Below are positions 7,745 to 16,403 of a stretch of 32,473 bases of DNA, in pieces; positions within the stretch are counted from its first letter, which is position 1, and each line of letters starts with the position of its first letter. The position numbers and the translations under genes are program-made. The notes under the pieces are model-generated. The model had not been told where the DNA came from and did not search any database. It was given only the letters and a program-made list of their open reading frames with translations. The stretch comes from Bacteroidales bacterium UBA1410 (GTDB lineage: Bacteria > Bacteroidota > Bacteroidia > Bacteroidales > Dysgonomonadaceae). The stretch lies in NCBI GenBank assembly GCA_002305015.1, contig DBPW01000031.1:1-32473 (forward strand). Reading direction: 5' to 3'.

Positions 7745-10700
7745 ATGAAACGAAAACATGTATTAAATCTAATGAAAGGAATACTATTCACCTTGCTGTG
7801 GACCTTTTCCTTATGTGTTTTTTCCCAGAATTTAACCGTAAAAGGATCGGTTAAGGATGAGAAAGGTGAACCTCTTATCGGAGCAACCATTCTGGTTCAA
7901 GGGACTTCGATAGGTACGGTAACGGATATGGAAGGAAACTATACGTTGCTTAATGTTCCCCGTAACGCAAAACTCATAGTATCTTATGTAGGTATGGAAA
8001 CGCAAGTCATTGATGTGAATGGCAGAACATCAATACCTGTGGTTTTAAAGGAGGCTGCGGAAATTTTGGAAGAAGTGGTGGTTGTTGGTTATGGTACTCA
8101 ACGGGTGAAGGATTTAACAGGTGCAGCTGCTCCTGTACCGGTTGAAGAGGTTGCCACTTTACCGGGTGCTTCTATTGCCGATGCATTAGCCGGTCAGGTG
8201 GTAGGACTTCACGTGTCTACCAGTAGTGGGCGTCCGGGATCTACGGGATCTTTCACCGTAAGGGAACCTGCTCCACCTTTTGCTGGAGGTGTAAGTTATG
8301 GCCCGTTAATCGTAATTGATGATGTCGTTCAAGTGAATGAGTTAGGAGAACCCGATATGACTACTTTCAACATGTTGGATCCTTCAGAAATCGAAAGCAT
8401 GACCGTCTTGAAAGATGCTTCTGCTGCTATCTATGGCTCACGTGCTTCACAAGGAGTTATTCTCGTAAAAACCAAAAGAGGTAGAGTTGGTGCACCTCAG
8501 ATTTCTTATTCCTTGAAGTTGGATAATTCTGATGCGGTGAGTCACGCGAAGACCATGAGTGCCTATGAAACCGGTGTTTTCACAAATAGGATGATCAATC
8601 AAATCTATGCTAATGGAGGCACAAACTATACCAGTTATTTGTATTCGGAAGATGAATTGAATGCGATGAAAAATTTGAATTACGATTGGTTAGATCGTGC
8701 CTGGCATTCTGCATTGTCTCAACGCCATTCATTGACCGTTAATGGGGGAACAGAAAAGATTACTTATTTTGGTGGTCTTTCTTTTCAGGATCAAGAAACC
8801 AACTTGGGTAAAGTTCAAGATTATGGAAAATGGACGTTTCGTACAGGTGGAGAGGCAAAGGTTGCAGCCGGTCTCAAACTTTCTGCTTCCATTGCGGGAT
8901 ATAACAATAAACAAACCGGCATAAAGGAGCAGGCCAGAATAACATCCGGACCCTGGGGAAACCAATCTCCTTCTCAAGACTATCCGATGTTGCGTCACAT
9001 GCCGAAGTTTATTCCTATGGAAGTATCCATTACCGATCCTGAAACGAACGAGTCAAAAAACTATTGGGTTTCCCCATGGGTCGGCCCTCATTATGTGAAT
9101 ACTTCCACCAATGATAATATTGGTTCCGGCTATGCTGTATGGAACTTTTTTGCGAATGAAGCATCCAAAGCAAGAAAATACAATGAAGAAAATGGGTATA
9201 ATGTCAATTTTTCTTTGACATACGATGTCCCTTTTATCAAAGGTTTATCGTTGAAAGGAATGTATGCAGTGAACTATGCAAATGCGCTTAATACGGATGT
9301 TGGGCATTACTATCAATTAGCTCGTGCTACCAATACCAATCAGCCGGGCAAGCATTTGATAGGTGAGCATACTACATGGGATTTTCCACAATTCGGTAGA
9401 GGTGCCAACAACAAACCCTCAGTTGTTTACAATAAAGATACTTATAAAAGTGAACAATGGAACTTTATGGTTACCTATAACCGTACATTTAATAAGCATG
9501 ATATTGCATTTACGGGTGTAATCGAGCGTGCCGAATCGGAAGGAAATACAAATCAAAACTATTATGACGGTCCATGGGATTCCTATAATGGGGTAAGTAA
9601 TTCTGCAGGAACATTAAATACGGATGGAGGAAAGACCTATTTTACGAAATCGGAAAGCGGTGCCTTATCCTATATTGGAAGATTGAATTATAAATATGCC
9701 AATCGCTATTTGTTTCAATTTCTGGTACGAACAGATGCTTCTACCAAATTTGCCCCCGAAAACTATTGGGGAACATTTCCTACCGGCTCGATTGGTTGGG
9801 TGGCATCGGAAGAGGAATTTTTCAAAAGTAGCAAAATAGCCGACTATGTCGATTATTTTAAATTACGTTACAGCCTTGGTAAAACGGGTAAAGATAATGT
9901 TCCTGCATGGTCGTGGATGCCGGCATTTACCGTGAATCCAACTAGTGGCTTAGGATTCGGGCCCATAGATGGAGCACCTTCTTTCGGCGCTATTTTTAAT
10001 GGAACAGTAAACCGGAACATCAAGTGGGATACGACGATTAAACAGAATTTCGGACTCGATCTGAATATCCTGTCGAACAGATTGAGCGCCACAGTCGATT
10101 ATTTTTACGATAAAACCAAAGATATGATCATGAAGGTGGCCAACCCCGATGAACCTATATATATTGGTGCAAGCCTTCCTTATTTAAATTATGGAAAAGT
10201 TGACGCGTGGGGATGGGAATTTTCACTGAAATGGTCCGACAAGATTCAACAGAGTTTGATCCCTTCGATTGGCCCTATCCGATACGGCATCGGCATGGAT
10301 TATTCGATTTCATGGCATAAGGTAGTGTTGGGAGAAGAACCCTATTTCGATTATCCTGCTGAAGTAAATAACGCTAGCAGCAAAACCGGTTACCGAAGTC
10401 CTGATAATCAATATGGATTAAAAGTATGGAAAGAAACCGGCAAAGGTGACGGTATATTGCGTACTCAAGCCGATATCGATAACTATTGGCAGTATTTAAC
10501 CGACCTGGCTACCGCTGCCGGAGGGAAACCGGAATATTTGGGGATTACTACGAAAGACAAAATGTATCCCGGCATGCTGGCTTATCAAGACATAGCGGGC
10601 GATATTGATGTGGCGAACAAGACAATCGCAGGTCCTAACGGAGTTATCTCGACAGATCATGGACAGGATTATGCAAAATTGGCCAACAACAGAACGCACA

Positions 10701-11170
10701 ATATCAATACCAAATTAAACCTGCAATGGGGTGATTTTAGTTGGAATGCCATGCTTTCTACTTCATGGGGCGGTTACCGGGCAATATATCACGATGTTGC
10801 TCAATCCATAAATAATTCAACCATTATTTGGTCGCAATTTTCTTATGTGAACGATATGTTTGATCCTACGGACAATCCTGATGGTAAATATCCGAGTATG
10901 GCTGTCTCCGGTGCATATGGTGGATATTCCGATTTTTGGATGGTGCCGACCTTCCGTTGCTATGTTAAGTACATGACGTTTGCCTATTCTTTGCCTAAGT
11001 ATCTTTTGAAAAAAACAGGAATAGATAACTTGCAATTAAATTTGACTGGCAATAATCTGTGGGATTTTTATAATGCATACCCTGATCATTTTATCAATAT
11101 GTATGACAGTGGTAGAACAGGTTATCCCACATTAAGAACATGGACCTTTGGTTTGAATCTCACATTCTGA
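7745..11170 (+). CDS. SusC-like TonB-dependent outer-membrane transporter (susC2)
   Basis: Second oligosaccharide transporter of locus 1, 1141 residues. The order is signal peptide (cleavage near FSQ, residue 28), carboxypeptidase-regulatory-like domain, plug and barrel ending FGLNLTF. No STN domain is present. Residues 21-97 match susC1 nearly base for base, but the plug and barrel are different. The plug is atypical: the usual RG turn and DG of the family are replaced by VREPAPPFAGG and VIDDVVQ, while VLKDASAAIYGSRASQGV is normal. The start is at 7745; an upstream ATG at 7738 runs straight into TGA. It lies 91 bases after the lyase gene and 36 before susD2. Confidence 0.95.
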   Translation: MKRKHVLNLMKGILFTLLWTFSLCVFSQNLTVKGSVKDEKGEPLIGATILVQGTSIGTVTDMEGNYTLLNVPRNAKLIVSYVGMETQVIDVNGRTSIPVVLKEAAEILEEVVVVGYGTQRVKDLTGAAAPVPVEEVATLPGASIADALAGQVVGLHVSTSSGRPGSTGSFTVREPAPPFAGGVSYGPLIVIDDVVQVNELGEPDMTTFNMLDPSEIESMTVLKDASAAIYGSRASQGVILVKTKRGRVGAPQISYSLKLDNSDAVSHAKTMSAYETGVFTNRMINQIYANGGTNYTSYLYSEDELNAMKNLNYDWLDRAWHSALSQRHSLTVNGGTEKITYFGGLSFQDQETNLGKVQDYGKWTFRTGGEAKVAAGLKLSASIAGYNNKQTGIKEQARITSGPWGNQSPSQDYPMLRHMPKFIPMEVSITDPETNESKNYWVSPWVGPHYVNTSTNDNIGSGYAVWNFFANEASKARKYNEENGYNVNFSLTYDVPFIKGLSLKGMYAVNYANALNTDVGHYYQLARATNTNQPGKHLIGEHTTWDFPQFGRGANNKPSVVYNKDTYKSEQWNFMVTYNRTFNKHDIAFTGVIERAESEGNTNQNYYDGPWDSYNGVSNSAGTLNTDGGKTYFTKSESGALSYIGRLNYKYANRYLFQFLVRTDASTKFAPENYWGTFPTGSIGWVASEEEFFKSSKIADYVDYFKLRYSLGKTGKDNVPAWSWMPAFTVNPTSGLGFGPIDGAPSFGAIFNGTVNRNIKWDTTIKQNFGLDLNILSNRLSATVDYFYDKTKDMIMKVANPDEPIYIGASLPYLNYGKVDAWGWEFSLKWSDKIQQSLIPSIGPIRYGIGMDYSISWHKVVLGEEPYFDYPAEVNNASSKTGYRSPDNQYGLKVWKETGKGDGILRTQADIDNYWQYLTDLATAAGGKPEYLGITTKDKMYPGMLAYQDIAGDIDVANKTIAGPNGVISTDHGQDYAKLANNRTHNINTKLNLQWGDFSWNAMLSTSWGGYRAIYHDVAQSINNSTIIWSQFSYVNDMFDPTDNPDGKYPSMAVSGAYGGYSDFWMVPTFRCYVKYMTFAYSLPKYLLKKTGIDNLQLNLTGNNLWDFYNAYPDHFINMYDSGRTGYPTLRTWTFGLNLTF
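7805..8035 (+). repeat. Near-identical direct repeat, copy 2 (susC N-terminal module)
   Basis: Partner of 1272-1502, offset by 6533 bases, with 228 of 231 bases identical. The two copies are in the same direction and flank the body of susC1, susD1 and the first lyase. Recombination between them would delete that segment and leave one intact susC, made of the susC1 start and susC2 body. Confidence 0.9.
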
Positions 11171-11206
11171 AAAAAGTTAAATAATCAATCGTTAAAATTA
11201 AAGAGC

Positions 11207-13450
11207 ATGAAAAGTAAATGGTTTACTATAATATTAGGCGTATGCTTGCTTTTAAACACAGCATGTAGTGATCAGTTTTTGGAAGAAAAAAGAGATTACA
11301 GCGTATTTGGCCCTGAAGATATTTTTAAAGATCCCAATCAGGCGAATGCTGTATTCGGAAGTATTTATAAAAAGATTTTAGGAAAATACAATTCTCCATT
11401 ATGTGGATCAGACATTCTGATGAGGCAAGATCAAGACAATCTCGGCGGAGCGAATTATATGCTTACCGAAGAATTGGCTAGTGGATATCCTATTGGCATG
11501 ACGGGCAATAATAAGTATAAAGGGATGCATAATAAAGTAACGAAAGCGGGAAATCATTTGGGTAATCCGCATTACTGGAATTACGGGAAAAACTCAACAG
11601 GTAACTATAATAATTTCAGCAAAGATATTTTATTCCCTTCTATTTATCTTATCAATAGTTTTATTGATGAAATAGAGCGATATCGTGTACAGTATTTAGA
11701 CAATACTTTCTGGGATAAACTGAAAGGTCAGGCTATTTTTGCCAGGGCATGGCTTTATTTCGATGCCGTGCGTTTGTTTGGAGGTGTGCCCTATTACAGT
11801 ACCAGTTTGGAAGATACACCTTCTGTGGATGATCGTTCCCCTCGTATGCCTATTGATAGCTGTATCGATAAAATATGTGCAGATTTTCAACAGGCGGCAT
11901 CTTTGTTACCCGCCAAGTGGGATTCGGAGAATATGGGACGTTTTACTTCAGTGGCGGCTTTGGCTATGATCAGTAGGGTTCGTCTTTATGCTGCCAGTCC
12001 GGTGTTCAACGCAAGTTGGGATAACCCACAAAGTAAACGCTGGCAAGCGGCATTGGCAGCCGGATTGGCAGCCGAACAAGCAGCCATTGCTGCAGGTTAT
12101 GGAACAAGTGTGAATGACATAAATGCTTGGGATCAGATGTTTTATGCGTATGCTGCAGGTTCGTTTAATCCGGAAGCGATCATTATGATTCCGAAAAACT
12201 CCAATACGATGTATGATGCTACCTATTCCAATAAGTGGGAAAAATATATACGCCCACAAGCCATAACTTCAGCATCAGGGTCCGGATTTCCTGCGCCGAA
12301 ACAAATGATCGATCTTTTTCCAATGAAAAATGGCTCTCGTCCTATAGCAGGTCAAAATTATGACCCCGTAAGGTTTTACAGAGACAGAGATCCTCGATTC
12401 TATCGCACTTTTGCCTTTTCGGGTTGCGAATGGCCGGGAACGACAAAGCAGATTTGGTTGTATGCGTATAAGTATGGCAATGAATATCGTTATACGGATG
12501 GTACACCGGGAGATGCCGGAGCACAAAAGAAAAGTAAAGCGATTGTCTGGAAGATGTCTGATCCGACGGTAGCAGTGGGAGCGGAAGATTATGCAGGCAC
12601 CGATATCCTGGAATATCGATATGCCGAACTTTTGTTGAATATCGCTGAATGTTACGCTGCAACCGGGAATGCCGGTAAATGCATCGAATACTTGTCACGC
12701 ATTCGGCAGCGAGTTGGCATTGATCCTGCAAACAATTATGGAATAGGTAACATTTCAAATAAGTATGCCTTAATAGAAGCCTGTTTGTATGAACGGCGTG
12801 TGGAATTGGCTTACGAAGGTAAACGTTCGTGGGATATGCGTCGTTGGTTGTTGTATGAAGGTGGTGCGGGATTCGATCCCGTATTGGCCGGTGTTGACGG
12901 CAAAAATTATTATGATCCTGAAGTTGCTTGGGGTTTGGGTTGGAAACTTTATGACGGTCAAGATGGAAGGGCTAGTTATTCAAAAACAAATAATATTCTA
13001 ACTATGTTGGGAATCAATCGGTTTTCAGGGACGAAACATGTGGGTGAGATTTGGGGATACAACCTTTCTACATCCCAACCGGCTGATAGTGATCCATTGC
13101 AAAGCAATGCAGCTAAACTAGCGGTTCCACATATCAAAAAAAATATGACTGATGCTGAACGAAATGCAGCATTCGACAAGTTGGAGGCATTTTATACGAG
13201 TAACAATTTGGTAACTCAGAATGCCATTAATGCTATGGGGCCTAAGTATGGTATGGATTCGGGTACCTCCGACTCTGACAAGAATTGGTTGTTCTCCTGG
13301 AGAGGATGGTATTATGTGTATCCGTTGCATTATGACTTGTATGATGCTTCCAAAGGTAATCCTTGGCTTGAACAAACTGTAGGATGGATGACCGCCAATG
13401 CCAACGATGGCCCACAAGATGGTACCTATGTGTATTGTACAGCGGAATAG
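11207..13450 (+). CDS. SusD/RagB-like glycan-binding lipoprotein (susD2)
   Basis: Surface glycan-binding lid protein for SusC2. The lipoprotein signal ends NTAC (Cys20). Family signatures are ARAWLYFDAVRLFGGVPYY, YRYAELLLNIAECYA, and YERRVELAYEGKRSWDMRRW. At 747 residues it is longer than the usual 500-650. The extra length includes a C-terminal part after the RRW motif (from about residue 550) with a segment rich in Asn, Asp and Trp. It is followed within 31 bases by a strong terminator, so susC2-susD2 closes a transcription unit. Specificity is not readable; pectic oligosaccharide is inferred from context. Confidence 0.93.
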   Translation: MKSKWFTIILGVCLLLNTACSDQFLEEKRDYSVFGPEDIFKDPNQANAVFGSIYKKILGKYNSPLCGSDILMRQDQDNLGGANYMLTEELASGYPIGMTGNNKYKGMHNKVTKAGNHLGNPHYWNYGKNSTGNYNNFSKDILFPSIYLINSFIDEIERYRVQYLDNTFWDKLKGQAIFARAWLYFDAVRLFGGVPYYSTSLEDTPSVDDRSPRMPIDSCIDKICADFQQAASLLPAKWDSENMGRFTSVAALAMISRVRLYAASPVFNASWDNPQSKRWQAALAAGLAAEQAAIAAGYGTSVNDINAWDQMFYAYAAGSFNPEAIIMIPKNSNTMYDATYSNKWEKYIRPQAITSASGSGFPAPKQMIDLFPMKNGSRPIAGQNYDPVRFYRDRDPRFYRTFAFSGCEWPGTTKQIWLYAYKYGNEYRYTDGTPGDAGAQKKSKAIVWKMSDPTVAVGAEDYAGTDILEYRYAELLLNIAECYAATGNAGKCIEYLSRIRQRVGIDPANNYGIGNISNKYALIEACLYERRVELAYEGKRSWDMRRWLLYEGGAGFDPVLAGVDGKNYYDPEVAWGLGWKLYDGQDGRASYSKTNNILTMLGINRFSGTKHVGEIWGYNLSTSQPADSDPLQSNAAKLAVPHIKKNMTDAERNAAFDKLEAFYTSNNLVTQNAINAMGPKYGMDSGTSDSDKNWLFSWRGWYYVYPLHYDLYDASKGNPWLEQTVGWMTANANDGPQDGTYVYCTAE

Positions 13451-13480
13451 TGATTTCGTGCAATTGGTAATCAACTCAAT

Positions 13481-13517
13481 AAAAAACCTTTCCTTTATAT
13501 CGGGGAAAGGTTTTTTT
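13481..13517 (+). terminator. Rho-independent terminator after susD2
   Basis: A 7-bp GC-containing stem CCTTTCC/GGAAAGG (13487-13493 and 13504-13510) with a 10-base loop is preceded by six A and followed by seven T. It ends the susC1-susD2 run. The A tract also makes it a possible terminator in the other direction. Confidence 0.9.
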
Positions 13518-13598
13518 GCTTATTTTATGATTACAAAATAACTTCTGAAATGTCTTTTATTAATAGATCATGTTCCGTAAATAAATTGAGATACTAAG

Positions 13599-15287
13599 AT
13601 GAATAAAAAATTACAGATTATGGCCTGTTCGGTAGTCGTTGCACTGCCTTGTTCGCTGTTGAAGGCCCAATATCCCGATGTACCGAAGGAAGTACAGGAA
13701 GAAACCCAAAAAATGATGGATGAAGCGCAACGCCAATCCGATCTTGCATGGGAAAAAGCATTACCCGTCATAAAGGCAGAGGCGGAGAGAGGGAAACCCT
13801 ATGTACCTTGGGCTTCTCGACCAACCGATCTTCCCCAGGCTAAAATTCCTGCATTTCCCGGCGCTTATGGCGGTGGAGCATACAGTTTCGGTGGACGTGG
13901 AGGTAAGGTAATTACCGTAACCAATTTAAACGATAATGGTCCGGGTTCGCTGCGTGAAGCATGTGAAGAAGGTGGTGCCCGCATTATCGTGTTCAATGTT
14001 GCCGGTATTATCCGATTAAAAACCCCGCTCATTATTCGTGCACCCTATATTACCATTGCGGGGCAAACTGCTCCGGGTGATGGTGTATGTGTTGCAGGTG
14101 AATCGGTATGGATTAACACGCATGATGTGGTTATTCGGCATATGCGTTTCAGAAGAGGTGAAACAAATGTTGGTAGAAGGGATGACGCTCTCGGCGGCAA
14201 TCCTATCGGAAATATCATCATTGATCACTGCTCGTGCTCTTGGGGTTTGGATGAAAATATTTCGATTTACAGACACATGTACAGTCCGGGAGAAGGGTAT
14301 AAGGAGGAAAAACTGCCTACCGTTAATCTTACGATACAAAATACGATTTCGGCAAAAGCGTTAGATACGTATAACCATTCTTTTGGCAGTACGTTAGGTG
14401 GCGAAAATTGTACTTTTATGCGCAACTTGTGGGCGAGTAACACAGGACGCAACCCTTCCATCGGGTGGAATGGTGTTTTCAATTTTGTGAACAACGTGCT
14501 TTACAACTGGGTTCACCGTTCAGTTGACGGAGGAGATTACAGGGCGTTATACAATATCATCAACAATTATTACAAACCCGGTCCTTTGACGCCGAAAAAC
14601 AGCCCTGTAGGACATCGCATTTTGAAACCGGAATCGGGGAGAAGCAAATTGGATTTCCTTGCTTTCGGTCGTGTCTATTGCAATGGTAATGTAGTGGAAG
14701 GGAACGAAAAGGTTACTCGCGACAATTGGGATGGTGGTGTTCAGGTAGAAGATCAACCCAATACCGAAGGCTATACGGCTTTGATGAAATGGAATGAACC
14801 TTTTCCCATGTCGCCGTTCCCTATTATGTCGGCCAACGAGGCTTATACCTATGTGTTGAAAAATGTAGGAGCTACACTTCCTAAAAGAGACATTATCGAC
14901 GAAAGGATTCTCGACGAAGTAAAAACAGGGAAGGCTTATTATGTCGAAGGACTCGATCCGGCATCTTTCTATCAGTTCAAGTACCGGCGGCTCCCTGCTG
15001 ATTCATACAAAAATGGGATTATTACCGATATTCGTCAGGTGGGTGGTTATCCCGAATATAAAGGGAAACCTTATAAGGACAGCGATATGGACGGCATGCC
15101 CGATACCTGGGAGAAGGCTCATGGTCTGAATCCCAATGATTCTTCGGATGCCGTTAAGGATTGCACAGGTGACGGATACACCAATATAGAAAAGTATATC
15201 AACGGCATAGATACCAACATGAAAATCGATTGGACAGATCCTAAAAATAATTGCGATACCTTGTTCGGCAAATCGTCCTTAATGTAA
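13599..15287 (+). CDS. Pectate lyase-like protein, PL1-type, with helical N-terminal extension
   Basis: Second probable pectate lyase, 562 residues, paralogous to the one at 6295. After a signal peptide ending LKAQ (24) comes an extra, highly charged, probably helical segment (about 25-80) absent from the paralog. The beta-helix follows: PAFPGAYGGGAYSFGGRGG (84-102), TIAGQTAPGDGV (152-163), Asp195/Asp196, IDH (208-210), Asp218, and GRNPS with Arg284 as likely catalytic base. The C-terminal calcium-loop segment DSDMDGMPDTWEKAHGLNP plus TGDGYTNIEKYI resembles the paralog. It lies after a terminator, so it needs its own promoter, which I could not identify. It is 18 bases before the DUF3826 gene. 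Confidence 0.88.
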   Translation: MNKKLQIMACSVVVALPCSLLKAQYPDVPKEVQEETQKMMDEAQRQSDLAWEKALPVIKAEAERGKPYVPWASRPTDLPQAKIPAFPGAYGGGAYSFGGRGGKVITVTNLNDNGPGSLREACEEGGARIIVFNVAGIIRLKTPLIIRAPYITIAGQTAPGDGVCVAGESVWINTHDVVIRHMRFRRGETNVGRRDDALGGNPIGNIIIDHCSCSWGLDENISIYRHMYSPGEGYKEEKLPTVNLTIQNTISAKALDTYNHSFGSTLGGENCTFMRNLWASNTGRNPSIGWNGVFNFVNNVLYNWVHRSVDGGDYRALYNIINNYYKPGPLTPKNSPVGHRILKPESGRSKLDFLAFGRVYCNGNVVEGNEKVTRDNWDGGVQVEDQPNTEGYTALMKWNEPFPMSPFPIMSANEAYTYVLKNVGATLPKRDIIDERILDEVKTGKAYYVEGLDPASFYQFKYRRLPADSYKNGIITDIRQVGGYPEYKGKPYKDSDMDGMPDTWEKAHGLNPNDSSDAVKDCTGDGYTNIEKYINGIDTNMKIDWTDPKNNCDTLFGKSSLM

Positions 15288-15305
15288 TAAAAAGAGAAAA
15301 AGAAT

Positions 15306-15974
15306 ATGAAAATCGTAAAACTGCTTGTATTTTTTTATGCTGTTTTTGGATTCGGTGCTTTTGCTGCGGTTGTGGACTTGGATTCGATCAACAGAGATCC
15401 TTCCTATGTGGAAGCCATTATTGTAAGATCGCAAAAAATTGTAGATCAACTGAATTTGGACGATTCACAAGCGGCCCTTTCGGTACGAAACATCATTGCA
15501 AACCGGTATTTCGAGTTGAATGATATTTACGAAAAGCAGGATCGAGCCTTAAATGCACTTAAGGACAATACAACGTTTTCTGATGGACAAAAAAAAGAAG
15601 AAAGGGAAAAGATCGCCAATGAGAAGGATGCTGCGCTGTACCACACGCATTTTGCCTTTCCTGCCAATTTATTTCTTTTCTTGACCTGTGAGCAGATCGA
15701 TGCGGTTAAAGACGGCATGACATATGGGGTTGTAAAAGTTACCTACGATGCTTTTTGCGATATGATTCCTTCTTTGACTGACGAAGAGAAAAAACAAATT
15801 TATGCATGGCTTCTTGAAGCAAGAGAATATGCCATAGATGGTGAGAGCTCGTCGAAAAAACACGAGATTTTCGGAAAATACAAGGGACGGATCAACAATT
15901 ATCTTTCAAAAAGAGGATACAATCTTACTCAGGAAAGAATCGAATGGGAGAAAAGGAATAAAGCAGGGAAATAA
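15306..15974 (+). CDS. DUF3826 family secreted protein of unknown function
   Basis: A 222-residue protein with a signal peptide (cleavage near FAA, residue 21), mostly helical by appearance. I recognise the DUF3826 signature near the C-terminus: AWLLEAREYAIDGESSSKKH (167-186) followed by GKYKGRINNYLSKRGYNL (190-207). No catalytic motif is known to me. The gene starts 18 bases after the second pectate lyase, has no terminator between, and is followed by a strong hairpin, so the two form a two-gene unit. A role with that lyase, for example as an accessory or binding protein, is inference from position only. Confidence 0.85.
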   Translation: MKIVKLLVFFYAVFGFGAFAAVVDLDSINRDPSYVEAIIVRSQKIVDQLNLDDSQAALSVRNIIANRYFELNDIYEKQDRALNALKDNTTFSDGQKKEEREKIANEKDAALYHTHFAFPANLFLFLTCEQIDAVKDGMTYGVVKVTYDAFCDMIPSLTDEEKKQIYAWLLEAREYAIDGESSSKKHEIFGKYKGRINNYLSKRGYNLTQERIEWEKRNKAGK

Positions 15975-16020
15975 TCGGCGATTATCATTGTAACCTTGTG
16001 TTTCTCATTTTTTTAAGTTT

Positions 16021-16060
16021 GCAAAATACGGGATGTAGGTGTTCCGTATTTTGCTTTATT
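16021..16060 (+). terminator. Hairpin terminator after the lyase-DUF3826 unit
   Basis: A perfect 11-bp stem GCAAAATACGG/CCGTATTTTGC (16021-16031 and 16044-16054) with a 12-base loop is followed by TTTATT. It is 46 bases after the DUF3826 stop codon. The trailing T run is short and interrupted, but the stem is strong. Confidence 0.7.
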
Positions 16061-16124
16061 TATGCAGATTATCGTTGCATCGATATACAAAGATGGATGC
16101 GATCTGGAGCCGGCGATATAAAGC

Positions 16125-16160
16125 AAAAACGCCGCGATTTTTAAATTGCAGCGTTTTTTT
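16125..16160. terminator. Bidirectional terminator between DUF3826 and tRNA-Gly
   Basis: AAAAACGC (16125-16132) pairs with GCGTTTTT (16151-16158), and an inner GC/GC pair extends the stem past a C-A mismatch. A tracts and T tracts lie on both sides, so it can stop transcription from either direction. On the minus strand it sits just after the tRNA 3' end and is its likely terminator. Confidence 0.7.
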
Positions 16161-16162
16161 AG

Positions 16163-16235
16163 AGCGGAAAACGGGACTCGAACCCGCGACCCTAACCTTG
16201 GCAAGGTTATGCTCTACCAACTGAGCTATTTCCGC
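16163..16235 (-). tRNA. tRNA-Gly (GCC)
   Basis: The minus strand folds as a full cloverleaf of 73 bases. The acceptor stem is GCGGAAA/TTTCCGC, the D stem GCTC/GAGC, the anticodon stem TAACC/GGTTA with loop TTGCCAA (anticodon GCC), and the T arm GCGGG-TTCGAGT-CCCGT. The discriminator base is U and CCA is not encoded, as usual in Bacteroidota. It has a promoter about 120 bases upstream and a terminator immediately downstream. Confidence 0.97.
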
Positions 16236-16354
16236 AAAAGTTTTGTTTTGAAATCTCCCTCGATTTCTTGGTTAGGTAAGATGTTTTGTCGTTTTTATTC
16301 GATTAACTTACTGTTGAGTTATTTTTCGCACACCTTTCTTCAATTTTGCGAGTG

Positions 16355-16385
16355 CAAATGTAAGCATGTTTATTGATTTTTCAAA
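16355..16385 (-). promoter_or_regulatory. Promoter for tRNA-Gly (TTTG-N19-TACATTTG)
   Basis: Read on the minus strand, TTTG (16385-16382), 19 bases, then TACATTTG (16362-16355) match the Bacteroides -33/-7 consensus exactly. Transcription would begin near 16348, giving a leader of roughly 110 bases before the tRNA. The site lies just past the aldo/keto reductase stop codon. Confidence 0.7.
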
Positions 16386-16403
16386 AGAAATGGTCGATTT
16401 TTT

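Noticed and set aside
12342..12758. Long minus-strand open frame opposite susD2 (138 codons), and similar ones opposite other large genes
   Set aside because: They lie fully inside well-supported genes, have no domain or signal I recognise and read as shadows of the coding strand.
16163..16235. tRNA-Gly as an integration site for an island carrying one of the PULs
   Set aside because: I found no second copy of the tRNA 3' end, no integrase and no other mobility gene in the window.
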